DNA of 64,000 nucleotides from Falsiroseomonas sp041690465 (GTDB taxonomy: Bacteria > Pseudomonadota > Alphaproteobacteria > Acetobacterales > Acetobacteraceae), in NCBI RefSeq assembly GCF_041690465.1, contig NZ_JAWLHG010000008.1:1-64000 (forward strand), in the 5' to 3' direction. Positions 1-7,753 of this stretch are shown piece after piece. The position numbers and the translations under genes are program-made. The stretch's first letter is position 1, and the number at the start of each line of letters is the position of its first letter. The notes under the pieces are model-generated. The model ran no database searches, had not been told where the DNA came from, and was given only the letters and a program-made list of their open reading frames with translations.

Positions 1-171
1 ATCTCCGCCTCCAGCCAAAGCTGGACGCCTACGAATCACACCCTGCCGCGCCGCATCCAATCACAAGCCGATTCCAGCCTGGGCTACTCGGGTCTAGCGG
101 CAGCGAATGCGCCGGCACCGCGCTGAACCCTGCCCCGCTCAACCGGCGGCGCCGCGGCGCGTTGGGTCCGG

Positions 172-402
172 ATGCAAGGATCCGATCCGCCGCGCGAAGT
201 ACCCGAGCCACCGGCCGAACCACCCACCGAGACGCCTCGACCGGACACGCCGCCGCAGCCAGGCCCCGAGTTGCCCGGGCTGCCGCCGGTGACGCCGCAG
301 CCACCGGGCCCGGAGGTGCCGCCGGCGGGGCCAGTGCCCTCCCCGACCGAGATCCCGCCGGTCAGCCCGCCCGGCCCGGACATCCCGCGCCCTATCGCCT
401 GA
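172..402 (+). CDS. Small proline-rich hypothetical protein
   Basis: The 76-residue product is more than one third proline, with PP, PEV, TEIPP and PGP motifs and acidic residues spread through it. No signal peptide, membrane segment or cysteine is visible, so it would be an extended, disordered chain. Short proline-rich proteins of this style are, to my knowledge, common hypothetical genes in alphaproteobacteria. There is no convincing Shine-Dalgarno before the ATG. The complementary frame is open too (glycine-rich), as expected for proline-coding GC-rich DNA, so strand assignment is not certain. It converges on the MFS gene. I do not recognise a function. Confidence 0.4.
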   Translation: MQGSDPPREVPEPPAEPPTETPRPDTPPQPGPELPGLPPVTPQPPGPEVPPAGPVPSPTEIPPVSPPGPDIPRPIA

Positions 403-1573
403 CCGGCGCCGCCATCCGCAGGAGCAGCAGTGCGACGAATGCCGCGAGCGAGAGCCCGGCGGTGAGCGTCAGCGCCGCCTGCACGCTGCCGCGCTCCAGC
501 AGCAGCCCGAAGGCAAAGGGCGAGAGTGCCTGCATGAATCGCGCGGGCGCCGAGAGCAGCCCTTGCCGCGCGCCGTAGCCGACCGGCCCGAACACCGCGA
601 GCGGCAGAGTGCCCTTCACGATGGTCAGCATGCCGTTGCCCATGCCGTGAAGCACGGTGAAGACCGGCGCCGCCACCCCTCCGAAGGCCACCAACGCCGC
701 CGCGCCGAGCGGGTGGCCCAGCGCCGCCAGCCGCCCCGACAGGATCGGATGGAAGCGCCGCAGCAGCCCGAATTCCAGCAGCCGCGCCGCCACCTGCGCA
801 GGCCCGACCAGCGCCGCTGCCGCCACCGCACCCGCCGCGGAGGCGCCCGCGGCCTGCAACAGGTTCGGCAGGTGCGCCGCCATCGCGCCCGTCACCGTCC
901 AGGTTGCCGCGAAGACGAAGGCCAGCAGCGGCATCGCGAAACGCGGCGCCGGCGGGGCATCACCAGCCTCGGTGGCGGCCAGCTTCTCGGGCGGTGGCGC
1001 CGGCGGCACCAGCAGCCGGTTCAGCGGCAGCCCGATCGCCAGGTGCAGCCCGGCCCAGACCAGGCAGGCGCCGCGCCAGCCGAAGCCTTCCTCCAGCACC
1101 GCCGAAAGCGGCCAGCCCACCGTGCTGGCGAAGCCGGCGATCAACGTGATGCCGGTAATCGGCCCGCGCGCGGCGCGCCCATAGAGCCCGGCCAGCGTGG
1201 CGAAGGCGGCGTCGTAGAGCCCCATGGCCATGCCGATGCCGAGCACCACCCACCCGGCCGCCATCACCCAGGGCCCGGGCGCAACCGCCAGCAGCAGCAG
1301 CCCACCTGCCAGCACCAGGTTGGAGACCGCCAGCACCGGCCTGCCGCCGAGGCGATCGATCGCCCGCCCAACCGCCGGGCCGAGCAGCGCCGAAAGCACC
1401 AGCGCAACGGAGAAGGCGCCGAACACCCAGGAGACCGGCAGGTCCATCTCGCGCGCCATCGGGGCGGCGAGGATCGCGGGCAGGTAGTAGGAGGAGGCCC
1501 AGGACAGCGTCTGCGCCGTACCGAGCGCAAGAACGACGCGTCGTGCCCCGGCCGGCGCCGCCTCGCCCGTCAT
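392..1573 (-). CDS. MFS transporter
   Basis: This is a 12-helix secondary transporter of about 393 residues in the inner membrane. The N-terminal half carries the family-typical loop between helices 2 and 3 (GRAIDRLGGRPVL), and hydrophobic helices alternate with short charged loops to the end. A cytoplasmic linker with PPAPPPEKLAATEAGDAPPAP separates the two six-helix bundles. I chose the ATG just before TGEAAPAG because the upstream extension (to 1657) is low-complexity and lies outside the usual MFS N-terminus; neither site has a strong ribosome site. The substrate cannot be told from sequence. The next gene, on the other strand, is divergent, so the 190 bases between them should hold both promoters. 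Confidence 0.85.
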   Translation of the reverse strand: MTGEAAPAGARRVVLALGTAQTLSWASSYYLPAILAAPMAREMDLPVSWVFGAFSVALVLSALLGPAVGRAIDRLGGRPVLAVSNLVLAGGLLLLAVAPGPWVMAAGWVVLGIGMAMGLYDAAFATLAGLYGRAARGPITGITLIAGFASTVGWPLSAVLEEGFGWRGACLVWAGLHLAIGLPLNRLLVPPAPPPEKLAATEAGDAPPAPRFAMPLLAFVFAATWTVTGAMAAHLPNLLQAAGASAAGAVAAAALVGPAQVAARLLEFGLLRRFHPILSGRLAALGHPLGAAALVAFGGVAAPVFTVLHGMGNGMLTIVKGTLPLAVFGPVGYGARQGLLSAPARFMQALSPFAFGLLLERGSVQAALTLTAGLSLAAFVALLLLRMAAPVRR

Positions 1574-1765
1574 GCCGCGCGGCCGCGCCGCGCCGCCTTG
1601 CATCGTCGCGGCCAAGGCCACCAGACTGCCAGCATCGTCCGCCCGTCCCGTCCTCAAAGGCGGGCAGGTTAGGCAAGCTGTGCCAGGCTGTTAACCCGGA
1701 TGACCCGCAGGATGGGCGAGGTTGCGCGCTTCCCCACGCATCCGAAGGGCAGAGGAGGCGCTGCC

Positions 1766-2413
1766 ATGCTGCCATTCACCGTCGCGGAGTTCTTCGCGGT
1801 CTTCGCCGCCTACAACGCGGCGATCTGGCCGGCCCAGGCGGTGGCGCTGCTGCTGGGTGCCGGGACCGTGGCGCTGGCGCTGCGCGGCGGCGGGGCCGCG
1901 GCGCGGCTGGTGCCGGCGGCGCTCGCGGCGATGTGGATCTGGACGGGTCTCGGCTACCACCTGCTGCACTTCGCGGCGATCAACCCGGCGGCGCGTCTGT
2001 TCGGCGCGGCCTTCCTGCTGCAGGGCGGGCTGCTGCTGCTTGCGGCCGTGCGACGGGGCGGGCTGCCCTTCGGGCCGCCGCGAGGCTGGCGCGGCGTGTT
2101 CGGGCTGGCGCTGGTCGCCTATGCGGCACTGGTCTACCCGCTGCTCGGGCGGCTTGCCGGCCATGAGTGGTCCGATCTGCCGGCCTTCGGTGTCACCCCC
2201 TGTCCGGTGACGATCTTCACCTTCGGCATTCTGCTGCTGGCTGAGGCGCCGGTGCCGCGGTGGCTGCTCGCGGTGCCGCTGCTCTGGGCGGTGATCGGCG
2301 GATCCGCAGCCGTGCTGCTTGCGGTGCCGCAGGACTGGCTGCTGCTTGTGGGCGGTCTTGCCGCGGGTGCCGTCATGCTGAGACAGCGCCGGGGTCATCC
2401 CGGCGCTGCCTGA
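1766..2413 (+). CDS. DUF6064 family integral membrane protein
   Basis: The 215-residue product is almost entirely hydrophobic, with six to seven predicted membrane helices. It begins MLPFTVAEFFAVFAAYNAAIWP and carries the segment GHEWSDLPAFGVTPCPVTIFTFG, which I recognise as characteristic of the DUF6064 family; the biochemical role of that family is unknown. The start is set by a clear AGAGGAGG about eight bases upstream of the ATG. The gene is divergent from the MFS gene and converges on the repeat/PRC-barrel gene, so it looks monocistronic. Confidence 0.75.
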   Translation: MLPFTVAEFFAVFAAYNAAIWPAQAVALLLGAGTVALALRGGGAAARLVPAALAAMWIWTGLGYHLLHFAAINPAARLFGAAFLLQGGLLLLAAVRRGGLPFGPPRGWRGVFGLALVAYAALVYPLLGRLAGHEWSDLPAFGVTPCPVTIFTFGILLLAEAPVPRWLLAVPLLWAVIGGSAAVLLAVPQDWLLLVGGLAAGAVMLRQRRGHPGAA

Positions 2414-2454
2414 AAGGGCCAGCGCGAAGCCGGCCGGATTCCTTGGCAGGGAAT

Positions 2455-2481
2455 GGGCCGGCGGCATCCCGCCGCCGGCCC
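2455..2481. terminator. GC-rich hairpin between convergent genes
   Basis: GGGCCGGCGG and CCGCCGGCCC form a perfect 10-bp stem with a 7-base loop. It lies between the ends of two convergent genes. There is no U-run, so intrinsic termination is possible but not shown. Confidence 0.45.
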
Positions 2482-2494
2482 AGACCCGCCAGGG

Positions 2495-3952
2495 TCAGCG
2501 ATAGAGTCGCAGCCCCTCGCCCCAGCCGCGCTCGCGGCCGTAATCGGCGACGCGCTCGCGATCGTAGCGCGGCAGCGCCTCCAGCTCCTCGCGCGTCATC
2601 TCGAGCAGGGCGCGGTCGTTGCCGGCGGCGCCGAGCCGGATCCGCTCGATCGGCACCATGGCACGGCGCTCACCGATGCCAAGGAAGCCGCCCCACTCGA
2701 TCACCGCGGCGCGCACGCGACCGCTGTTGTCGATCAGCAGGTTCTCCACCTCGCCGGCCTCGCGACCGTTGGCGCCGTAGACATCGGTGCCGATCAGGCT
2801 CTGCACCGTGGTCAGGGGCACGCCAGCCGTCGGCGTGGCGACGGCGACCTGCGGCTGGGCACCGCCGGACTGCGCGGGCGGCGGGACGGCGGTGGTGGCG
2901 CCGGTCCGCTGCTCGGTCATGCCCGGCCGGACTTCGCGCTCCCGCTGGACCTGTGCCTGGCGCTCGCGCTCGACCTGCACCTGCGGCTGGCCCTCGCGCT
3001 GCACGGTCACCTGCGGCTGACCCTCACGCTGGACCTGCACCTGCGGCTCGCCCTGGCGCTGCACCGTCACCTGCGGCTGACCTTCGCGCTCCACCCTCAC
3101 CTGGGGCTCGGCCTGCTGCACGCGCACCTGCGGCTGCGCCTGCTGCACAGTCACCTCGGGCCGCGCCTGCTGCACAGTCACCTCGGGGCGCGGCTGCTGC
3201 ACCGTCACCTGCGGCTGCGCCTGCTGCACGGTCACCTCGGGCCGCGGCTGCTGCACCGTCACCTGCGGAGCGGGCTGCTGCACCGTCACCTGCGGAGCGG
3301 GCTGCTGCACCGTCACATCCGGGGAAGGCTGCTGCACGGTGACCTGCGGCTGCGCCTGCTGCACCGTCACCTGCGGAGAGGGCTGCTGCACGGCGATCTG
3401 TGCGCCCTGGGCGCCGCCTGCTGCGCCAGCGGCAGCGGCCGTACCGCCGACCTCGCGGATCAGGATCACCAGGGCATCCGCAGCCTCACGCAGCGAGCCG
3501 GCCACCTGCTCGCGGTTCGGCTGCTGCTGCCGCAGCGCCTGCTGCGCCTCGTTCAGCTCACGCTGCGCCGTGCGGTAGGCTTCCCCACGCTGGGCCTGCT
3601 GCGGCACGCCCTGCAGCGCGTTCGTCCCAGCCTCCACGGCGGCGCGCGCCTGACCAAAATTCGGCTGCTGCTGGTTGCGCGAAAGCTGCTCCTGCGCCGT
3701 GCGGAGCGACCGCTCGACGGTCTGCATCTGGGTGGCCTGCGCCTGCGGCATCTGGCCCTGCTGGCCGGCCTGGCCTGGCTGCTGCTGCGCCTGCTGGCCC
3801 TGCTGCGCCGGACGCTGCTGCGCCTGGCCCTGCTGCGCCAACGCCGCATTGCCGAAGCCGAGTGCCAGCGCGGCAGCGCCGGCGAGCAGAAGGGCCCGGC
3901 CGCCCAGGGGGCGCGCGGCGACGTGCGGACGGTAATCGGGGGTTCGTGTCAT
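2495..3952 (-). CDS. Secreted Gln-rich tandem-repeat protein with C-terminal PRC-barrel domain
   Basis: The 485-residue product starts with a signal peptide (about residues 1-40, hydrophobic core LLLAGAAALALGFG, likely cleavage after ALA). A Gln-rich stretch (40-75) and a predicted helical region (75-170) follow. Residues about 186-341 are short tandem repeats: eleven 9-residue units of the form QVTVQQxxP, then about five 10-residue units such as QVTVQREGQP. The C-terminal 110 residues form a PRC-barrel (LIGTDVYG, AGEVENLLID, RVRAAVIEWGGFLGIG), a fold found in envelope and RNA-processing proteins. I start at MTRTPD because the preceding nine residues are not part of a signal peptide. The layout suggests a periplasmic or envelope protein; function unknown. 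Confidence 0.8.
   Translation of the reverse strand: MTRTPDYRPHVAARPLGGRALLLAGAAALALGFGNAALAQQGQAQQRPAQQGQQAQQQPGQAGQQGQMPQAQATQMQTVERSLRTAQEQLSRNQQQPNFGQARAAVEAGTNALQGVPQQAQRGEAYRTAQRELNEAQQALRQQQPNREQVAGSLREAADALVILIREVGGTAAAAGAAGGAQGAQIAVQQPSPQVTVQQAQPQVTVQQPSPDVTVQQPAPQVTVQQPAPQVTVQQPRPEVTVQQAQPQVTVQQPRPEVTVQQARPEVTVQQAQPQVRVQQAEPQVRVEREGQPQVTVQRQGEPQVQVQREGQPQVTVQREGQPQVQVERERQAQVQREREVRPGMTEQRTGATTAVPPPAQSGGAQPQVAVATPTAGVPLTTVQSLIGTDVYGANGREAGEVENLLIDNSGRVRAAVIEWGGFLGIGERRAMVPIERIRLGAAGNDRALLEMTREELEALPRYDRERVADYGRERGWGEGLRLYR
2930..3397 (-). repeat. Tandem 27-bp then 30-bp coding repeats
   Basis: The stretch encodes roughly sixteen tandem units: eleven of 27 bp (VTVQQ core), turning into 30-bp units (VQREGQP core) toward the 3' end of the gene. 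Units differ mainly at silent or conservative positions, so the array is degenerate rather than freshly copied. Confidence 0.8.
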
Positions 3953-4180
3953 GCTGTCATTCCTCTCCGGTACTGGCATAGCGGCAGGGCGTGCCGAAGG
4001 CTGCCCGCTCTGGTGCTGTGCCGACCCATCGCGATGTGGGATGCCGCGGCGAAGCAGAGGATTCCGTGTCCCTACCTAGGCGAAGCCGAGGGAACCGATG
4101 CGCGCATCATGCGTCCCGGAACCGCTGGTGATTGCGCACCGTTGCGATGCGGCACCCTGCGGCGCCGAGCGCCGCCACGA

Positions 4181-4870
4181 TCACGGCCAGGCCGCGCAGG
4201 CCTCCCAGCCGATCTCCCGCGCCTCCGCCTCGGCACCGGCGACCCATTCGGCGACCAGGGGATGCGCCAGCACCGCATCGGCATAGGCCTGCGCCTCCGG
4301 CGTCAGCGCCACCGAATAGGTGCGGAAGCGGCTGGCCATCGGCGCCCACATCGCGTCCGCGAAGCAGAAGCGCGCCCCGAACAGATAGGGCCCGCCCGCG
4401 CCCCAGGCCGTGCGCGTCTGGCGCCAGCTCTCCTGCACGCGCGCGACCTGCGCCTGCACGCCCGGTCGGCCGAGCAGCTTCGCGTTCGAAGGGATGCCGT
4501 TGGCGATCGGCCAGCGCTTCACCAGGTTCATCGGCAGCGCCGCGCGCAGTTCCGCGAAATGCGCGTGCATCTCGGCGGCCGACATGCGCGCGACGGTGCG
4601 TGCGCGCAACTCCGTGGGCCAGATTCCGCAACCCGGCGCCAGCTCCCACAGATATTCGGCAATCGCCAGCGTGTCGGTGACGATGAAGCCCTCATGCTCC
4701 AGCACGGGGATCAGCCCGGTCGGCGAGGCGCTGGCCAGCTTCGCCTTGCTGTCGGGCCGTGACAGCCAGAGAGTCTCCGCCACGAAGGGCAGGCCCGAGA
4801 GGCGGCAGGCGAGCCAGCCGCGCATCGTCCAGGTGGAGGACCACTTGGCCCCGATGATGAGACGCATCAT
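4181..4870 (-). CDS. Glutathione S-transferase family protein
   Basis: The 229-residue cytoplasmic protein has the GST layout. Residues 1-80 are a thioredoxin-fold domain beginning MMRLIIGAKWSSTWTMRGWL with the GLIPVLEHEGFIVTDTLAIAEYL segment (cis-Pro and the glutathione-binding acidic/Ser/Thr motif). From about residue 90 a helical C-terminal domain follows, including YLFGARFCFADAMWAPMASR. The position usually holding the catalytic Ser/Cys falls within SSTW. I use the first of two adjacent ATGs; longer N-termini are not GST-like. Members of this subfamily include maleylacetoacetate-isomerase-like enzymes, but the substrate cannot be assigned here. It is divergent from the M20-like gene. Confidence 0.85.
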   Translation of the reverse strand: MMRLIIGAKWSSTWTMRGWLACRLSGLPFVAETLWLSRPDSKAKLASASPTGLIPVLEHEGFIVTDTLAIAEYLWELAPGCGIWPTELRARTVARMSAAEMHAHFAELRAALPMNLVKRWPIANGIPSNAKLLGRPGVQAQVARVQESWRQTRTAWGAGGPYLFGARFCFADAMWAPMASRFRTYSVALTPEAQAYADAVLAHPLVAEWVAGAEAEAREIGWEACAAWP

Positions 4871-5002
4871 GCGCGCGCGACCGCTCCCCGGCGCCGTTTG
4901 CGTAACGACAACATGGCCACGCCCCGGCCGGTTCCGCAAGCGCGCATTGACGCGCCTGCCGCCGCGCCGGACCATCCCCCTCGATTCCAGGAGCATTCAT
5001 CA

Positions 5003-6316
5003 ATGGATCAGTCGGTGGCGCGCGTGCAGCGCGCGGCGGAGGCAGGCGGCGCCGCCGCGGTCGAGTTCCTGCGCGCGCTGATCCGCCTGCAGGCGGAGGG
5101 CGAGGCCGCCGTGCAGGGGCGCGTCGCCGAGGCCTGCGCGGCGCTCGGCTGCCAGGTGGAGCGCCGCCGCTACCGTCCCGCCGAGGTGGTGCTGAAGGAT
5201 GAATTCGCCGCCGAGGCCGCCATGGCGACTGACCAGCGCGAGGCCGTGCTCGCCCGCCTGCCCGGCGCCGGCGGCGGCCGCAGCGTGATCTTCTTCGCCC
5301 ATCCCGATGGCGAGCCCTTCCAGCCCGAGCATGGCTGGATGCACGACCCTCTGGCGGGCGAGGTGGATGGCGGGCGCATCCATGGCTGGGGCGTGGCCGA
5401 CGACCTGGCCGGCGTCGCCACCATGGTGGAGGCGATCCAGGTGCTGCGCGATGCCGGGCTAAGACCGAAGGGCGACGTCATCCTCGCCAGTACGCCCTCC
5501 AAGCGCCACGCGCGGGGCGTGCATGCGCTGCTGCATGGCGGCGTCGCGGCGGATGCGGCCGTCTATCTGCACCCCGCCGAATCCGGCATCGGCATGCGGG
5601 AGGTGAAGGCGCTGGCCGCCGGCCAGCTGATCTTCAAGGTGATCGTCCCCGGCCGCCTGCCCGCCACCAACGAGCCGGGACATGCCGCCTTCGCCCATGT
5701 CGCGGTGAACCCGGTGGACAAGGCGATGGTGGTGCTGGCTGCGCTGCGCGCGCTGGATGCAAGGCGCGGCGAACGCGTGCACCACCCGGCGCTGGATGCG
5801 GCGATCGGCCGCTCCACCAACCTGCTGGTCGGCGACATCCGCACGCTCGGCGATGGCCGCGCCAGCCGCGTGGCGCCGGCGGTGCAGCTGTTCTGCGCGC
5901 TGTCCTTCCCGCCGGGCGAGAAGCTCGCCGCCGTGCAGGCGGAGGTCGAGGCCGCGATGGCCGAGGCCGCCGCCGCAGACCCGTTCCTGCGCGACACGCC
6001 GCCCGTGCTGCATTTCCTGTCCGGCGTCACCGGCGCCGAAGTGCCGCTCGACCACCCGCTCTGGACCGCGACCAGCGAGGCGGTGCGGCTGGGCACCGGG
6101 CAGGTGCCGGAGATCAACCCGCTGCACACCTCGTCGGACATCCGCAACCCGATGGTGCAGTCCGGCATCCCCTGCGTCGGGCTTGGCCCGCTCTGCGGCG
6201 ACCTGACGCAGAATGGCGGCCGCGACGAATGGGTGGACGAGGCAGATTACCGCCGCGGCGTGGCGGTGGTGGCGGCACTCATCGCGCTATGGTGTGGGGT
6301 CGAGCCGGCCGGGTGA
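5003..6316 (+). CDS. M20-family metallopeptidase homologue with altered active site
   Basis: The 437-residue protein has the overall M20 (ArgE/DapE) architecture: a catalytic domain split around a lid domain at about residues 195-310. A first metal site is seen at H100 and D102 (AHPDGEP), and a bridging Asp at D133 (GWGVADDLAG). The adjacent Glu-Glu pair that activates water and binds metal in this family is missing: the equivalent stretch is STPSKRHARG (163-172). The usual His-x-x-Asp/Asn-Glu ligand near the C-terminus reads GGRDE. The start is set by AGGAG ten bases before the ATG. It may bind rather than hydrolyse its ligand, or use another mechanism. Family membership is clear; activity is not. 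Confidence 0.75.
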   Translation: MDQSVARVQRAAEAGGAAAVEFLRALIRLQAEGEAAVQGRVAEACAALGCQVERRRYRPAEVVLKDEFAAEAAMATDQREAVLARLPGAGGGRSVIFFAHPDGEPFQPEHGWMHDPLAGEVDGGRIHGWGVADDLAGVATMVEAIQVLRDAGLRPKGDVILASTPSKRHARGVHALLHGGVAADAAVYLHPAESGIGMREVKALAAGQLIFKVIVPGRLPATNEPGHAAFAHVAVNPVDKAMVVLAALRALDARRGERVHHPALDAAIGRSTNLLVGDIRTLGDGRASRVAPAVQLFCALSFPPGEKLAAVQAEVEAAMAEAAAADPFLRDTPPVLHFLSGVTGAEVPLDHPLWTATSEAVRLGTGQVPEINPLHTSSDIRNPMVQSGIPCVGLGPLCGDLTQNGGRDEWVDEADYRRGVAVVAALIALWCGVEPAG

Positions 6317-6379
6317 CATTTCCGTTTTGCGCGCGGGCCGAAACTGCGAAGCTGCGCGAGGAGAGCGGAGTGCAACCAG

Positions 6380-6847
6380 ATGCAGCCACCGATTCCCTTG
6401 AAGGAGCCGGCCTGGCTCCGCGAGTTCAAGGCCTTCATCATGCGTGGCAGCGTGATCGACCTCGCGGTCGGGATCGTGATCGGCGCCGCCTTCACCGCCA
6501 TCGTCTCCAGCCTGGTCGAGGACCTGATCAACCCGCTGATCGGCCTGCTGGTCGGCGGGATCGACTTCTCCAACCTCTTCATCGTGCTGAGCGGCGAGCG
6601 GCTGCCTTCGCTGGAAGCGACGCGCGAGAGCGGCGCGGCAGTGCTGGCGGTGGGGAGGTTCATCAACGCCATCATCAAGTTCCTGATCGTGGCGATGGCG
6701 ATCTTCTGGCTGCTGCGCGTGCTGTCGCGACTGCGCAGGTCGGAGGAGCCGGCCGAAGCCGCCAAGGAGGCGCCGACCGGCCCGACGCCCACCGAGGCGT
6801 TGCTGGCGGACATCCGCGACGAATTGCGGGCGCGTCCGAAGGTCTGA
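6380..6847 (+). CDS. mscL: Large-conductance mechanosensitive channel MscL
   Basis: The 155-residue protein is a homopentameric inner-membrane safety valve that opens on hypo-osmotic shock. The N-terminal amphipathic helix (LREFKAFIMRGSVIDLAVG) and TM1 (VIGAAFTAIVSSLVEDLINPLIGLL) follow the MscL consensus very closely. A periplasmic loop of about 30 residues precedes TM2 (INAIIKFLIVAMAIFWLLRVLSRL). The C-terminal bundle ends in the usual LLADIRDEL motif. Length is normal, slightly longer than E. coli MscL. A purine-rich GAGAGCGGAG lies upstream of the ATG. Confidence 0.97.
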   Translation: MQPPIPLKEPAWLREFKAFIMRGSVIDLAVGIVIGAAFTAIVSSLVEDLINPLIGLLVGGIDFSNLFIVLSGERLPSLEATRESGAAVLAVGRFINAIIKFLIVAMAIFWLLRVLSRLRRSEEPAEAAKEAPTGPTPTEALLADIRDELRARPKV

Positions 6848-6850
6848 GCC

Positions 6851-7753
6851 TCAGCCTGGCATCCACTCCGGCCCGTCATAGTGCTCCGGCACGGCCACGG
6901 CGCTGGAGAGGATAGCCCCGCGCAGCGCCTCCACGCGCGTGGCCAGTTCCGGATCCACATCGGCGGCCAGCGCGAGGCGTACCGCCTCCGGCGCCTCGAG
7001 CCCGATGCGCCGGTCGGTGAAGCGGCCGGTGAGGAACGCCGCAACGGCTGCCTCCACAGTTAAGCCGTTCTCCGCCACCGCGGAGGCGAGGAAGACCGGA
7101 TCCTCCGCCGTCCAGTCGCGGACATTGCCGATGGCGCGGATACCCGCATGGCGGCAGGCGGCGATGGCGCCCGACCGGCCGCCATCGAGCATGGCAAACT
7201 GCACTTCCGCCCCCGCGGCCGCCTGCATCGCCGTCCAGCGCCCGGCGAGTTCCGGATCATGCTGATCGCCGCAGAAGCCGGTGAGCAGCACGGCATCGGG
7301 GCGCGCGTGAGACAGCCCGGCGGCGAAGCCGGCGCGACCGCGCAGGCCGGGCGGCACCTTCTCGCCGGAGAGATGCGCGGCGACGCCACCGCGGCTCCAC
7401 CAGCCCGCCAGCGCGCCGGCGAGGAAGGCGGATTGCTCCTGCAGCACCTCGAAGCAGGCGATGTTCGGCCCGGCGATGCGGCCCTGGGTCACGGCGAAGG
7501 CGGTGCGCGGAAACGCCGGCGCGACAAGCCGCACTCCGGCCTCGCCCTGGCCGCCATGCGCAATGACGAGATCGGCGCGCGCGGCGGCTGCGGCGAGGGT
7601 CTGCGCACGCTGCGCCGGTTCCGGCTCCCACAGCGTTTCCGGCGCCAGGCCATGGCGCGCGGCGGCGCGTGCCAGCCCCGCGACGCCAGCGGCGTTGAAG
7701 CTGCCCGCGCCGGGGCGGCCGAAGAAGACCGCGACGATGCGGGCGGCGCTCAT
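6851..7753 (-). CDS. BMP/PnrA-like ligand-binding domain protein without signal peptide
   Basis: The 300-residue product resembles basic membrane protein (BMP/PnrA) receptors, a Rossmann-like periplasmic-binding fold. Visible markers are IVAVFFGRPGAGSFN at the N-terminus, the FEVLQEQSAFLAGALAG segment typical of the family, GFAAGL, and a C-terminal hinge strand region. BMP receptors are normally lipoproteins, but this one starts directly with MSAARIVAVFFG and has no signal peptide, so it should be cytoplasmic unless the start is wrong. The ATG overlaps the stop of the upstream Bug receptor gene (ATGA), so the two are co-translated. No BMP-type permease or ATPase is nearby. A cytoplasmic sensor or an enzyme-associated binding protein are both possible. 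Confidence 0.7.
   Translation of the reverse strand: MSAARIVAVFFGRPGAGSFNAAGVAGLARAAARHGLAPETLWEPEPAQRAQTLAAAAARADLVIAHGGQGEAGVRLVAPAFPRTAFAVTQGRIAGPNIACFEVLQEQSAFLAGALAGWWSRGGVAAHLSGEKVPPGLRGRAGFAAGLSHARPDAVLLTGFCGDQHDPELAGRWTAMQAAAGAEVQFAMLDGGRSGAIAACRHAGIRAIGNVRDWTAEDPVFLASAVAENGLTVEAAVAAFLTGRFTDRRIGLEAPEAVRLALAADVDPELATRVEALRGAILSSAVAVPEHYDGPEWMPG

Noticed and set aside
2453..4762. A 769-codon plus-strand frame with leucine/histidine repeats opposite the VTVQQ repeats.
   Set aside because: It mirrors the minus-strand repeat gene, which has signal peptide and PRC-barrel; the plus-strand product has no family features.
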